Shown here piece after piece: positions 51,985 to 60,471 of a DNA stretch of 64,000 nucleotides (within the stretch, counting starts at the first letter, position 1; each line of letters starts with the position of its first letter). The notes beneath the pieces are model-generated. The model saw only the letters and a program-made list of their open reading frames with translations. It did no database searches and was not told the DNA's origin. Origin of the DNA: CAYJAD01 sp964368075 (GTDB taxonomy: Bacteria; Desulfobacterota; Desulfovibrionia; Desulfovibrionales; Desulfovibrionaceae); assembly GCA_964368075.1 (NCBI GenBank), contig CAYJAD010000007.1:9225-73224 (forward strand), in the 5' to 3' direction. Both the position numbers and the translations under genes were made by a program.

Positions 51985-53492
51985 TGAAAGTATATTTAAT
52001 TGGCGCCGGCCCCGGCGATATGGGATTGCTCACCCTAAAAGGCAAATCTATCTTAGAAAAAGCTGACGTGGTGGTGTATGATGCTTTAGCCAACCCCGCC
52101 ATGCTTGATTTTGCCAAACCCGAAGCCGAGCGCATTTATGTGGGCAAAAGAGCGAATCAACACGCTTTACCCCAAGATGGCATCAACGCTCTTATTGTGG
52201 AAAAAGCCAAAGAAGGTAAGATTGTTGCACGTCTCAAAGGCGGAGACCCTTATATTTTTGGTCGCGGCGGCGAAGAAGCCGAAGAATTGCTAGCCGCAGG
52301 TGTACCCTTTGAAGAAGTACCCGGCATTTCTAGCACCATTGCCGGCCCTGCTTATGCAGGTATTCCCCTAACGCACCGTTCTTTTGCCTCGTCGGTAACA
52401 TTAATTACCGGACATGAAGACCCTACCAAGCCAGGTTCTGTGCACAATTGGCAAGCATTGGCCAGTTCTGCCTCCACCTTAGTTTTTGTTATGGGTATGA
52501 AAAATTTGCCGGATATTGCCAAAAATCTTATGGCGGCAGGTCTTAGCCCCGAAACTCCGGCAGGGCTCGTACATTGGGGCACCACAGCACACCATCGATC
52601 TTTAGTGGCAACCCTAAGCACCTTAGAAGAAGAAAGCAAAAAACAAGGCTTTACCAATCCTTCCGTTATCGTGGTGGGTAATGTGGTGAGCCTGCGAGAC
52701 AAACTTAATTGGTATGAGCAAAAACCGCTACTTGGAAAAGGTATTGTGGTAACACGCGCCAGAGAACAAGCCAGCGGCCTTGCACATTCTTTGGCAGAGC
52801 TAGGCGCTCATGTCATTCAATTTCCAACCATTGAAATTTATGACTTGGAAGATTACAGCCAAGTGGATGCCCACATAAAAGATTTACCCTCTTATCAATG
52901 GCTTGTATTTACTTCAGTCAACGGCGTGAAGCATTTTTGGAAAAGACTTGCCAAACACGGTTTGGACACACGTGCTCTTTTTGGGAAAAAAGTTGCTGCC
53001 ATTGGCCCCGCCACCGCAGAAATTTTGCGCGAACGCGGTCTTGAACCTGATTTTATTCCAAAACGCTACGTGGCTGAGGGTGTAGTAGAAGGCATGCTTG
53101 CCCTAGGCATGCAAGGGCAAAAAATTCTTTTGCCAAGAGCCAAAGAAGCCCGTGAAGTATTACCCGAAGCCCTTAGTGCCGCTGGTGCCGAAGTGCACGT
53201 ATTACCCATTTATGAAACCAAACCCGCAGGCGCACGCAAAGAAGAAGTGCTGGAAGAATTGGAAAACGGACGCATTCATTGCATCACCTTTGGTTCCTCC
53301 TCCACTGTGGATAACTTCTTAGCCTTGGTAGACGGCGACACCTTGAAAAAATATCCTCAAGTACAATTGGCTTCTATTGGCCCCATCACCGCAAAAACGC
53401 TGGAGAAGCATGGCCTTCCTTGCCATATTCAGCCAGAAGAATTTACTATTCCGGCCTTGGTAGAAAGTTTGGTAGAAAAGTTTAGTAAATAA
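51984..53492 (+). CDS. cobA: Fused uroporphyrinogen-III C-methyltransferase (CobA) and uroporphyrinogen-III synthase (HemD)
   Basis: Residues 1-245 are the SUMT domain: VYLIGAGPGDMGLLTLKG, VGKRANQHALPQ, ARLKGGDPYIFGRGGEEAE, VPGISSTIAGPAYAGIPLTHR. It methylates uroporphyrinogen III to precorrin-2. Residues about 250-502 are the HemD domain: GIVVTRAREQASGLAHSLAELGA, VFTSVNGVKHFWKRL, KVAAIGPATAEILRERG, ITFGSSSTVDNFL. It closes hydroxymethylbilane to uroporphyrinogen III. The fusion passes the product directly toward siroheme, cobalamin and the alternative heme route, in keeping with sulfate-reducer metabolism. The start overlaps the pepA stop. A G-rich hairpin follows. Confidence 0.95.
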   Translation: MKVYLIGAGPGDMGLLTLKGKSILEKADVVVYDALANPAMLDFAKPEAERIYVGKRANQHALPQDGINALIVEKAKEGKIVARLKGGDPYIFGRGGEEAEELLAAGVPFEEVPGISSTIAGPAYAGIPLTHRSFASSVTLITGHEDPTKPGSVHNWQALASSASTLVFVMGMKNLPDIAKNLMAAGLSPETPAGLVHWGTTAHHRSLVATLSTLEEESKKQGFTNPSVIVVGNVVSLRDKLNWYEQKPLLGKGIVVTRAREQASGLAHSLAELGAHVIQFPTIEIYDLEDYSQVDAHIKDLPSYQWLVFTSVNGVKHFWKRLAKHGLDTRALFGKKVAAIGPATAEILRERGLEPDFIPKRYVAEGVVEGMLALGMQGQKILLPRAKEAREVLPEALSAAGAEVHVLPIYETKPAGARKEEVLEELENGRIHCITFGSSSTVDNFLALVDGDTLKKYPQVQLASIGPITAKTLEKHGLPCHIQPEEFTIPALVESLVEKFSK

Positions 53493-53502
53493 AATACTCT
53501 AC

Positions 53503-53560
53503 TTGGGGAGGGGAACTTTTTTAGAAAAAAAATTCTCCTCTCCAAACCCCTCCCCTCAAA
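53503..53560. repeat. G-rich intergenic hairpin, copy 4
   Basis: TTGGGGAGGGGAACTTTTTT (53503-53522) pairs imperfectly with the following AAAAAAATTCTCCTCTCCAA segment. ACCCCTCCCCTCAAAA then follows, as in other copies. It lies 10 bp past the cobA-hemD stop. Confidence 0.75.
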
Positions 53561-53707
53561 AAACCAACACGCTAGCCTTTGAGGCTAAGATCGCGCTCTA
53601 CTCTGTGTAATTTGCAAGGGCTTTCGCACGCTGCCTTGCGCTTCATGCAAGACCATGCTAGAAAAACATTGCCAACAGGCAAAAATCCTATAGATACGAG
53701 GTGAATT

Positions 53708-53983
53708 ATGAAAAAATTAGGAATTTTTCTTGCTTTATCTTTATGCCTAAGCCTTTCTGCTTTCTCTGTTTTCGCCGCCGAAAAAACAAGTGATGCCAAA
53801 AAACAAGAGCAAGTAAATAAAGCTGAAAAAGGTTCTGTATTCGTAACCAAAAGTGGTAAAAAATACCACAAAGAAAAAGGATGCAGTTCCTTAAAAAATT
53901 CTAAAGAAGTCAAAAAAATGTCTTTGAAAGATGCTAAAAAAGCTAAAATGACACCTTGTAAAATCTGCTACCCCAAGTCTTAA
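53708..53983 (+). CDS. Small exported protein with a YH-x4-C...CxxC domain
   Basis: The 91-residue product has a signal peptide (1-23, cut at FAA). A lysine-rich segment follows, then a compact domain with KKYHKEKGCSSL (Y53, H54, C59) and TPCKIC (C84, C87). The same His/Cys pattern is common in small exported or nuclease-linked bacterial domains, where these residues probably bind zinc. No catalytic role is known to me. GAGGTG precedes the ATG. It stands alone between two groups of G-rich hairpins and converges on htpG. Confidence 0.75.
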   Translation: MKKLGIFLALSLCLSLSAFSVFAAEKTSDAKKQEQVNKAEKGSVFVTKSGKKYHKEKGCSSLKNSKEVKKMSLKDAKKAKMTPCKICYPKS

Positions 53984-54008
53984 AAAAGCTTAGCTATTTA
54001 TTCCTTTT

Positions 54009-54069
54009 TCTGGGAGAAACTTTTGCTAGCGCCAAAAAGTTTCCCCCAGACCCCCTTCAAAACGCGCTG
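54009..54069. repeat. G-rich intergenic hairpin, copy 5 (GCTAGC-loop type)
   Basis: TCTGGGAGAAACTTTT (54009-54024) pairs with AAAAAGTTTCCCCCAGA (54034-54050) around a GCTAGCGCC loop. CCCCCTTCAAAACGCGC follows and is the complement of the start of copy 6. It is 26 bp past the small exported gene. Confidence 0.8.
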
Positions 54070-54116
54070 ATTATTCATATTATACAAAACTGTTTTTATA
54101 TAATACCACATAAATT

Positions 54117-54203
54117 AAGCGCGTTTTGAGGGGATAGGGGGAGTTTGAAGGGGGAAGGGGTACTTTTTGGTGCTAGCAAAAGTATCCCTTCCCCCCTCAA
54201 GAA
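54117..54203. repeat. G-rich intergenic hairpin, copy 6, inverted relative to copy 5
   Basis: GCGCGTTTTGAGGGG (from 54118) mirrors the end of copy 5. The hairpin itself joins TTGAAGGGGGAAGGGG (54145-54160) to the CCCTTCCCCCCTCAA arm (54186-54200) around GGTGCTAGC. It lies 25 bp from the htpG stop. The same core is seen at 7219. Confidence 0.8.
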
Positions 54204-54227
54204 ATAATGTAATTAGCTTTTAAACTA

Positions 54228-56147
54228 TTACATATGCTTAATTTCTGTATACCAGGCCCCTGCCTGTTCCATGAGCTTGTTGGTTCTAGCCACCAAGGCA
54301 TGAGGATCTTTTAAATAGCCATCTAAAAGCAAGCTGGTATCAAAGAGAGCTTCCACCATTTCTTTAAAGAGGCTATCATTGCTATCGTGCTTATGTATGC
54401 GCAACATGTTTCGCAAGATAGCATGGTCACGGTTGACCTCTAATATTTTTGTAGGAATGGTGTCATCTTTTTGCATGACGCGCATGAGTTTTTCCATGGA
54501 TGAAGTCAAGCCGCCATCAGGAGCCACAAGGCAAGCTGGGCTATCGGCGAGGCGTTGTGACACGCGCACTTCCTTTACTTTGTCGCCCAAAATATTTTGC
54601 ATATCCTTCATAAGAGCTTCAAAGCTTTGTACATCATCTTCAGCCAAAGGGCTGGCCTTACTGCTGCTTTCTTGGGTATCGGCAAAGTCTTTTAAGCTAT
54701 CATCGCCGATTTGTTCTACGGCTTTTAAATCCCATTCTTTATATTTGCCAAGGCCTTCCATGACAAATTCATCGATGGGCTCCACAAGATAGAGCACTTC
54801 AAGCCCTTTTTTGCGAAACACTTCTAAATGGGGGTTTAAGCGTACGGCTTCACGACTAGCACCAGAAACATACCATATGGTCTTTTGCCCTTCTTTACCA
54901 CGAGCCATATAGTCATCTAACGATGTTAAGCCTTGGGCATCATCATGCAAAGAGGAGTTGAAGCGTAAAAGCGGAGCAATTCTTTCTTTATGCACGAAGT
55001 CATGGTAGCCAAGTTTCAAAATGCGACCGTGTTTATGCCAGAAGGAGGCATATTTTTCCTGTTCGCCTTGCGCCATTTTTTCTAAATGCGTTAATACTTG
55101 CTTTACAATGGTTTGCTGAATTTTACGCAACACTAAATTTTCTTGCAAGTTTTCACGTGAAATATTTAAAGGCAAGTCTTCTGTATCCACAACACCTTTA
55201 AAAAAGCTTAAAAATTCAGGCAATAACTCTTTATTTTCACGCATAATGAGCACGCGGCGCGCGTATAAATCTAATCCCCAGCGCTCTCTGCCAGAACCAA
55301 AAATATCTATGCTTTGCTCTGGAATAAAGAGTAAGGCATTAAATTGCACCGGCGCATCCACAGAAAAATGTATATGATCCATGGGAGCTTCATGATCATA
55401 GGTAAGAAATTTATAAAAGTCTGTGTATTGCTCTGTAGTAATGGAGAATTTTGGTTCGCGCCATAAAGCAGGTGTGGTATTAATATGCTCGCCATCTACT
55501 AATATGGTAAAAGGAATAAAGGCGGAATGCTTACGAATAATGGATTCTAAGCGATATTTCTCTAAAAACTCCGCAGCATCTTCTTTAAGATATGCCACAA
55601 TCACCGTGCCACGCTCTGGCGCATTGTCTGTTTTTTCCACAGTAAAAGCGCCGCAACCATCGCTGCTCCACACATGGGCATCGGCCTTACCAAAAGCAGG
55701 GCGCGAAGTAACTTCAACCTTATCGGCCACCATAAATACAGAATAAAAGCCCACGCCAAAGCGTCCGATAATATTAGAAGCATCAGAGGCACTTTCTGCA
55801 TTGGCATTGGCATCTTGTATATCTTTTAAAAACTCTTCGGAACCGGATTTAGCTATGGTACCAAGATTGGCAATGAGCTCTTCTTCTGTCATGCCTATGC
55901 CGGTATCTTGAATGGTTAAGGTTTTAGCATCTTTATCTATAGTGATTGAAATTTCAAAAGGAAGGTCAGCATGATCTGCCTGTTGCCCTTTGCTTTGCTG
56001 AAAGCGCAATTTATCTAAGGCATCCGATGCGTTAGACACAACTTCACGTAAGAAAATTTCACGATTGGTATACAATGAGTGGGTAATAATGTTTAAGACC
56101 TTTCGCACTTCTGCACGAAATTCATGTTGTTTTGCTGTGTTTTCCAT
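54228..56147 (-). CDS. htpG: Chaperone protein HtpG (Hsp90)
   Basis: Dimeric ATP-driven chaperone. The GHKL ATPase domain shows REVVSNASDALDKLR, IQDTGIGM, and GRFGVGFYSVFM near residue 125. A middle domain (with LPLNISRENLQENLVLRKI) and a C-terminal dimerisation domain (SMEKLMRVMQ ... SLLLDGYLKDPHALVAR) complete a 639-residue protein. I place the start at the ATG at 56147, with GGAGG before it and MENTAKQHEFRAEV as the expected N-terminus. The frame extends 32 codons upstream. Single-gene unit, convergent with the small exported protein. Confidence 0.96.
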   Translation of the reverse strand: MENTAKQHEFRAEVRKVLNIITHSLYTNREIFLREVVSNASDALDKLRFQQSKGQQADHADLPFEISITIDKDAKTLTIQDTGIGMTEEELIANLGTIAKSGSEEFLKDIQDANANAESASDASNIIGRFGVGFYSVFMVADKVEVTSRPAFGKADAHVWSSDGCGAFTVEKTDNAPERGTVIVAYLKEDAAEFLEKYRLESIIRKHSAFIPFTILVDGEHINTTPALWREPKFSITTEQYTDFYKFLTYDHEAPMDHIHFSVDAPVQFNALLFIPEQSIDIFGSGRERWGLDLYARRVLIMRENKELLPEFLSFFKGVVDTEDLPLNISRENLQENLVLRKIQQTIVKQVLTHLEKMAQGEQEKYASFWHKHGRILKLGYHDFVHKERIAPLLRFNSSLHDDAQGLTSLDDYMARGKEGQKTIWYVSGASREAVRLNPHLEVFRKKGLEVLYLVEPIDEFVMEGLGKYKEWDLKAVEQIGDDSLKDFADTQESSSKASPLAEDDVQSFEALMKDMQNILGDKVKEVRVSQRLADSPACLVAPDGGLTSSMEKLMRVMQKDDTIPTKILEVNRDHAILRNMLRIHKHDSNDSLFKEMVEALFDTSLLLDGYLKDPHALVARTNKLMEQAGAWYTEIKHM

Positions 56148-56326
56148 AAACGAGAATCCTCCATATATATCATGGAGTATAAATAGAATGTGTTTGCGCA
56201 ACGTCAAGGGCAGAGGCAAAGAAAATTTATAAAAAGCCATCATAGGTTTGGCATGGCACTTGCAAAGTTATTATCAAGAAAAGCCGAACAGGTAAAAATT
56301 GCTTACAAACCGTCAAGGAGTCTGTC

Positions 56327-56638
56327 ATGAGTACTGTTTCTAACATCAGCAGTGGAATACAAAATTTGCAGTGGGAAGTCGTCACATACCCACACGGTGA
56401 GCTAGATCTTTCTGAATCCCGTCAAGATCTAAACTCCGCACAGCCTATTAACTCTATAGACAGCGTCCATGTAAGCAGTGGCGCACCCGCCTATGCTCAC
56501 GAACCTACACTCTTGCAAGATGAAGATGTGGATGGCGTTATGCAAGACACCATGCATCTTATTACAGAAGACCCCTACGCTGCTTTGCACGTACATGAGG
56601 GATTAGATGCTTCTAGAGTAGCGGCTTTGTTAGCTTAG
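56327..56638 (+). CDS. Orphan 103-residue protein of unknown function
   Basis: I do not recognise it. The product is acidic, without signal peptide, membrane segment or cysteine. It starts MSTVSNISSGIQNLQWEV and ends with a helix DASRVAALLA. AAGGAG lies before the ATG, at good spacing. It lies between htpG and the left end of the prophage block and is followed by a perfect 15-bp hairpin. It could be a host gene or the first gene outside, or last gene inside, the phage region; the sequence does not decide. Confidence 0.55.
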   Translation: MSTVSNISSGIQNLQWEVVTYPHGELDLSESRQDLNSAQPINSIDSVHVSSGAPAYAHEPTLLQDEDVDGVMQDTMHLITEDPYAALHVHEGLDASRVAALLA

Positions 56639-56655
56639 CAAGTTACTGCAAATGA

Positions 56656-56700
56656 AGAGTCCTGCACAATATGCTATCAAGCAGCATTGTGCAGGACTCT
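56656..56700. terminator. Perfect 15-bp hairpin at the left border of the prophage block
   Basis: AGAGTCCTGCACAAT (56656-56670) pairs with ATTGTGCAGGACTCT (56686-56700), and ATGCT/AGCA bases extend the fold. No T run follows in either direction. It may end the 103-residue gene or the phage transcript arriving from the right; an attachment-site role is possible but unsupported. Confidence 0.55.
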
Positions 56701-56730
56701 TGTGGTGTAAAAGCTCTATGAATACATTCA

Positions 56731-57288
56731 CTATTTACGCAATTTACCTATGGATGTATTAACCTTTTTTGCCCCAGATAGTGCGGCATCAGCCCCATCA
56801 AAAAAGGGGGATATATTTTGAGCCTTCTGCGAATAATTGGCAGACTGGCTTTGACTTTGTGCGGCACTATTGCGATAATCCCACGCTTGTAAGCGTTTTT
56901 CATAGTCTGCATCTTCCCCTTGCTGCCTTATGTGAAAGGCGTCTATTTCTCCGCGCTCTACAGTATCCAAATTGGTATCAAGACTTGACCCTATATCTAC
57001 CGCCGCGCCTCCCGCTCCTTGCGCTGCCCTTTGCTTACCCACCAAGGCAGAAGCTTCTTGCCGTTTTTTCAAGCTTTCTTCATAACCTTGTTGCTTTAGG
57101 GCTTTGCCTTCTTCCTCTGCCAGTTGTGCTTGTTGTTCTGCAACAGCGGCGGAATAGTTTGCCATATCAGCCTGATATTCCATCTGTTCTTTTTGCGATT
57201 GACTTTGTTGCACGGCACCATACACACCCATACCTGCTGAAGCCAATGCCGTAACCACACCTATAATGGTTGATGTTGCTGCACCCAT
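56731..57288 (-). CDS. Phage internal core/virion protein, T7 gp14-like
   Basis: A 185-residue helical protein. The N-terminal glycine/alanine-rich hydrophobic segment (about 5-25, STIIGVVTALASAGMGVYG) is followed by a long Gln/Glu/Ala-rich coiled coil (QSQKEQMEYQADMANYSAAVAEQQAQLAEEEGKALKQQGYEES). GAAVDIGSSLDTNLDTVERGEIDAFHIRQQGED follows. This is the layout of internal virion protein B in T7-like and related podoviruses, which helps form the ejection channel. I use the ATG at 57288, with AAGGAG six bases before it. It is the leftmost gene of the phage block; the larger core proteins that normally follow are missing. Confidence 0.75.
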   Translation of the reverse strand: MGAATSTIIGVVTALASAGMGVYGAVQQSQSQKEQMEYQADMANYSAAVAEQQAQLAEEEGKALKQQGYEESLKKRQEASALVGKQRAAQGAGGAAVDIGSSLDTNLDTVERGEIDAFHIRQQGEDADYEKRLQAWDYRNSAAQSQSQSANYSQKAQNISPFFDGADAALSGAKKVNTSIGKLRK

Positions 57289-57317
57289 AAACAACTCCTT
57301 TACTGTTTCAATTATAT

Positions 57318-57773
57318 TTACAAGCTTTTATAAAATAAATTTTCGGTATGCTTTGCCCCTAGTCTTTTATACAAAGCATCACAAGGGCGAGATGTTGGCG
57401 ATGTATACTGCACTTGTTGCACCCCGCGTGCTTTCAAAGCCTTTTCTGCTTCACGTAGAAAAGTTACAGCATTCAAACCCTGACGCGCAGCTGGTGCCAG
57501 ATAAAAAGCATCTAGGGTGGCGCCTAAAATTTGTTGCTTATGATGGCAAGGGCTCAGAACAAAGACCGCATATCCACAAAGTACGCCCTGTATATCTCGC
57601 GCTGTACTCATATGTAATAAATCCATGGATTCTAAAGTGGCGTATGTTTCTATTGATAATGTATACTCTTGTTGCCCATATAAAACGGCTTCTACTTCAT
57701 TCCAATGATCTTTGGTTAATGTTTGCACTGTTTCTTGCACATCTGCCACCATTTCTGTTTGAAATGTCAACAT
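57318..57773 (-). CDS. GNAT-like N-acetyltransferase in the phage tail region
   Basis: A 151-residue protein with the GCN5-related pattern: VLCGYAVFVLSPCHHKQQILGATLDAFYLAPAARQGLNAVTFLREAEKALKARGVQQVQY, in which the core beta4-alpha3 (LDAFYLAPAARQGLN) replaces the usual Q/RxxGxG/A loop with a looser PAARQGLN. A C-terminal ALYKRLGAKHTENLFYK resembles the last GNAT strand. Acetyl-CoA binding is likely but the degraded loop leaves doubt. Similar genes sit between tail and core genes in some podophages, and their target is unknown. Tight spacing with both neighbours shows co-transcription. Confidence 0.7.
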   Translation of the reverse strand: MLTFQTEMVADVQETVQTLTKDHWNEVEAVLYGQQEYTLSIETYATLESMDLLHMSTARDIQGVLCGYAVFVLSPCHHKQQILGATLDAFYLAPAARQGLNAVTFLREAEKALKARGVQQVQYTSPTSRPCDALYKRLGAKHTENLFYKSL

Positions 57774-57782
57774 ATATCCCCC

Positions 57783-59885
57783 TTACATATCAATTTGCAT
57801 TATCACAGCTCCTACAGTAAAAGGCAGAGGTCGCTCTTGCACAAGCCATAAAGAGCTTTGTGTACCTTGCCCGCCGCCGGGAATAAAATCTATATCGCCA
57901 CTAAAAGGCTTTACGGCTTCTCCCCAGATTGTTGGAACAAAAGGAAAATCAAAGAGCATGTCAGGACTGGCACCATATTTTCCCCCCACACTTTGCTGAA
58001 TGCGCACAGTGCATGCTCCAATCCCGCGCATTTGTCCAAGACTTGTGCCATAGGCGGTCTCCCCTTCTGCTGGTAAAGGGGATAAACGTGATGCATAAGC
58101 TAAGCCCACATGTACTTTACGCACAGCATAAGGCAGGAATATCTTGCCGTTTTGAACTGTAAGCCCTTCCATGGGGCTACCATCTGCCAGCACAGATACA
58201 GCACAACCTTCTAAGTGTTCCAAAGATGTTATCTCTTGCGTAGGTGAAGATGCCTCAAAGGTTATGCCGGCATCCATAAAAAATGCCTCGGCTATGCCAT
58301 GCCGTTCTTGCCAGCGCGAAGATAGTTTCTCTAAATAAAACCGTTCTTCTGTGACTTTTTCTTGCGTATCTGCCATATTTACTGACGCTACATCTACCTC
58401 TACAGAATCTTTTTGTACGCGCCTTTGCACCACAGCATAAATTTCATCCCCTTCTTTGCCTGTCACTGTCACCACAGAGCGCACTTTGCCTTGTGTGCAA
58501 TGCCTACTCCAGCCCCAAATATCATGTTCTTTCATATAGGTTAAGGCAAGAAGCACCCCATCGTCGCGTACAATCCAAATACTTGAATGCGGGCTTTGTT
58601 GATACGCCCATTGACGTAAACTGTGCCCATCAAAAAGATGTGGCGCCATGATGGAAAGATCATTGCCGGCATAGCCATCTTTTTCTAAGCTATAAAAAAG
58701 ATCGCGCACTCTAGCCCCATGCCTTTGCACATGCACTATTGAATTGCCTATAACAATGGGAAAAAGCTGAGAGCTGCCCCAATAGCTTTGAGCCATTATA
58801 AATACATTACTGGCAGTGATGGCGGCCCCTTCGCCACTAACCTTATACTCACTGCCAGCGGTGCCCAAAAGTAAATCGCCAAAGCTAGCCGCCCATGTTA
58901 TGGCATCAATATTTCCTGAAGCAATATGATATTCAATGGGGTCATCATCTTGCAAAGGACGGGATTTTCTAAAGTTTTCAAAATCTCCTACACGTGACAT
59001 ATAAAAAGCTTGCGGACTTTGCGGTGTTGCCGCAAGCACCATGCGTTGTTGATGAAAAGAAACAACGCCGGGATTATTACCCCCAGCAAAAGGGTTCCAA
59101 TCTTCCTTGGGAGTATCCGAAATATCGGCTTCATAATTATTATCCACAAAGGAAAGGCTGCTGCTTATACCTATAAAGCCAAAATATCCGGCCTCTTCAC
59201 GATAGATATTATACTCTACAGCTTGCGGCACAGCAGCCCAAGAAATGGTCACGCTATTTCCCTGCACCCAGTCAGAAGGATGACGCCCTTGCACTGTGCC
59301 TGCCTGCGACGGCAAAGATTCCTTACCATATGTATCTACCGCCACAACTTTGTAGCGCAAGGCATAGCCATTGGCTTCACCGGTAAAGGCCAGAGAAGGC
59401 GTTGAAGGCGCTGCCAAAGAAGTATTAAGCACAACCTTTTGCACCGTCCATTTATATTGAGGAGCCGTGCCACTACGTATAATTTTATGCAAAGGATAGT
59501 TTTTATGAGCAAAGTAGACAATATCGCCCACTTGAGCGAAGGTAAGCGAGGCTAAGTCTTGCGACGCCCAAGGGCTTGGTATATCCACATGAGTAAGCAA
59601 CGCATCCCCCTGAGCCACGCGTAGCCGCTGATGTGTTAAAATCAACACAAAATTTTGCTCCGCTTCCACATTAAAAGAAAAAGGGAAAAGAACAGCGTCA
59701 TTTTCCACACCAGTGCCAAGATCAGCCATAAAGCGCATTCCCGGTCTGCGTTCCACATTGCCATGCACATTCGGCAAAAAGTTCTCCATACATTGCACAG
59801 AATTACCATAGCGACTTAAGTCATACCGCGCCGATAAAGAAGGTGCCACCTCCCCACCTGTAAAATTGGTTATGGCTATTCGCAT
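57783..59885 (-). CDS. Phage tail tube/nozzle-type structural protein
   Basis: The 700-residue protein opens with ITNFTGGEVAPSLSARYDLSRYGNSVQCMENFLPNVHGNVERRPGMRF. That opening is characteristic of a large family of podovirus tail proteins often called tail tubular protein B or gp12-like. The remainder is beta-rich, with an immunoglobulin-like segment near 165-250 (YALRYKVVAVDTYGKES) and repeated WD- or propeller-like strands. No catalytic motif. It stands left of a G-rich hairpin that separates it from the lysis genes. The usual partner (gp11-like) is at the right end of the block, which is an unusual separation. Confidence 0.75.
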   Translation of the reverse strand: MRIAITNFTGGEVAPSLSARYDLSRYGNSVQCMENFLPNVHGNVERRPGMRFMADLGTGVENDAVLFPFSFNVEAEQNFVLILTHQRLRVAQGDALLTHVDIPSPWASQDLASLTFAQVGDIVYFAHKNYPLHKIIRSGTAPQYKWTVQKVVLNTSLAAPSTPSLAFTGEANGYALRYKVVAVDTYGKESLPSQAGTVQGRHPSDWVQGNSVTISWAAVPQAVEYNIYREEAGYFGFIGISSSLSFVDNNYEADISDTPKEDWNPFAGGNNPGVVSFHQQRMVLAATPQSPQAFYMSRVGDFENFRKSRPLQDDDPIEYHIASGNIDAITWAASFGDLLLGTAGSEYKVSGEGAAITASNVFIMAQSYWGSSQLFPIVIGNSIVHVQRHGARVRDLFYSLEKDGYAGNDLSIMAPHLFDGHSLRQWAYQQSPHSSIWIVRDDGVLLALTYMKEHDIWGWSRHCTQGKVRSVVTVTGKEGDEIYAVVQRRVQKDSVEVDVASVNMADTQEKVTEERFYLEKLSSRWQERHGIAEAFFMDAGITFEASSPTQEITSLEHLEGCAVSVLADGSPMEGLTVQNGKIFLPYAVRKVHVGLAYASRLSPLPAEGETAYGTSLGQMRGIGACTVRIQQSVGGKYGASPDMLFDFPFVPTIWGEAVKPFSGDIDFIPGGGQGTQSSLWLVQERPLPFTVGAVIMQIDM

Positions 59886-59930
59886 ATATTTACCTTTTTC
59901 TATTAGATATTTTTATTTGTGCTCTTATTT

Positions 59931-59973
59931 TTTGGGGGAAACTTTTTTTAGAAAAAAAAAGTTTCCCCCAAAA
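59931..59973. repeat. G-rich intergenic hairpin, copy 7, inside the prophage
   Basis: TTTGGGGGAAACTTTTTTT (59931-59949) pairs with AAAAAAAAGTTTCCCCCAAA (ending 59973). AACCCCTTCAAAA follows, the same tail as in copies 4 and 5. It lies between the holin stop and the tail gene start, both on the minus strand. Confidence 0.8.
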
Positions 59974-60027
59974 CCCCTTCAAAAAAACCGTATGCTCTAG
60001 GCAGTGCCATCAAATAACAACACCCCA

Positions 60028-60435
60028 CTATGACGTTAATCCATTGCGCTTTTCAAAAGTCCGCAAACCCGCAAGACCAAGCATTCCCAACACTAATTCA
60101 AAGAGCCCTTCATCCACAGGTGGCAAAGCCGCAAGCGAAGGATAATATGCATAAAGAAAAGGGAAAACATAGGGCTTTACAATGTAAGTAAAAGCCAAGG
60201 CCAAAGCGCAACACCACCCTATGGCCGGTCGCCAGCCACTAATAAAAATATTAGCGTGTTTTGCCTCGTTGGCATTCACAGTCGCTTGAGCGACATTTTG
60301 TTCTTTAGCAGCTTTTAGTTGCTCTAAAACTAGTAAAGCTCTGCGCTTATCATCTCCGGCAAAGAGATCTAAGCCCGTTTCTATAAGTCCTGTAACCCCA
60401 TCTACCACGCCTACATCAATATTTAATCCTGCCAC
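60028..60435 (-). CDS. Putative phage holin (GTA-holin/3TM type)
   Basis: A 135-residue protein with an amphipathic N-terminal helix region containing basic and acidic residues (LFAGDDKRRALLVLEQLKAAKEQN). Two to three membrane segments follow, starting at SGWRPAIGWCCALALAFTYIVKPYVFPFLYA (about 66-95) and ending LFELVLGMLGLAGLRTF (about 111-128). The SGWRPAIGW motif is that of the three-helix holin family seen in gene-transfer agents and podophages. Position 36 bp after the endolysin supports a lysis role. Confidence 0.8.
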   Translation of the reverse strand: MAGLNIDVGVVDGVTGLIETGLDLFAGDDKRRALLVLEQLKAAKEQNVAQATVNANEAKHANIFISGWRPAIGWCCALALAFTYIVKPYVFPFLYAYYPSLAALPPVDEGLFELVLGMLGLAGLRTFEKRNGLTS

Positions 60436-60471
60436 AAGACCTCCCAGAAAATGGAGCTAATCAATATTTTT

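Noticed and set aside
56640..56730. Prophage attachment site at the left border
   Set aside because: Only a perfect hairpin is visible. No tRNA gene, integrase or matching direct repeat could be found within the window.
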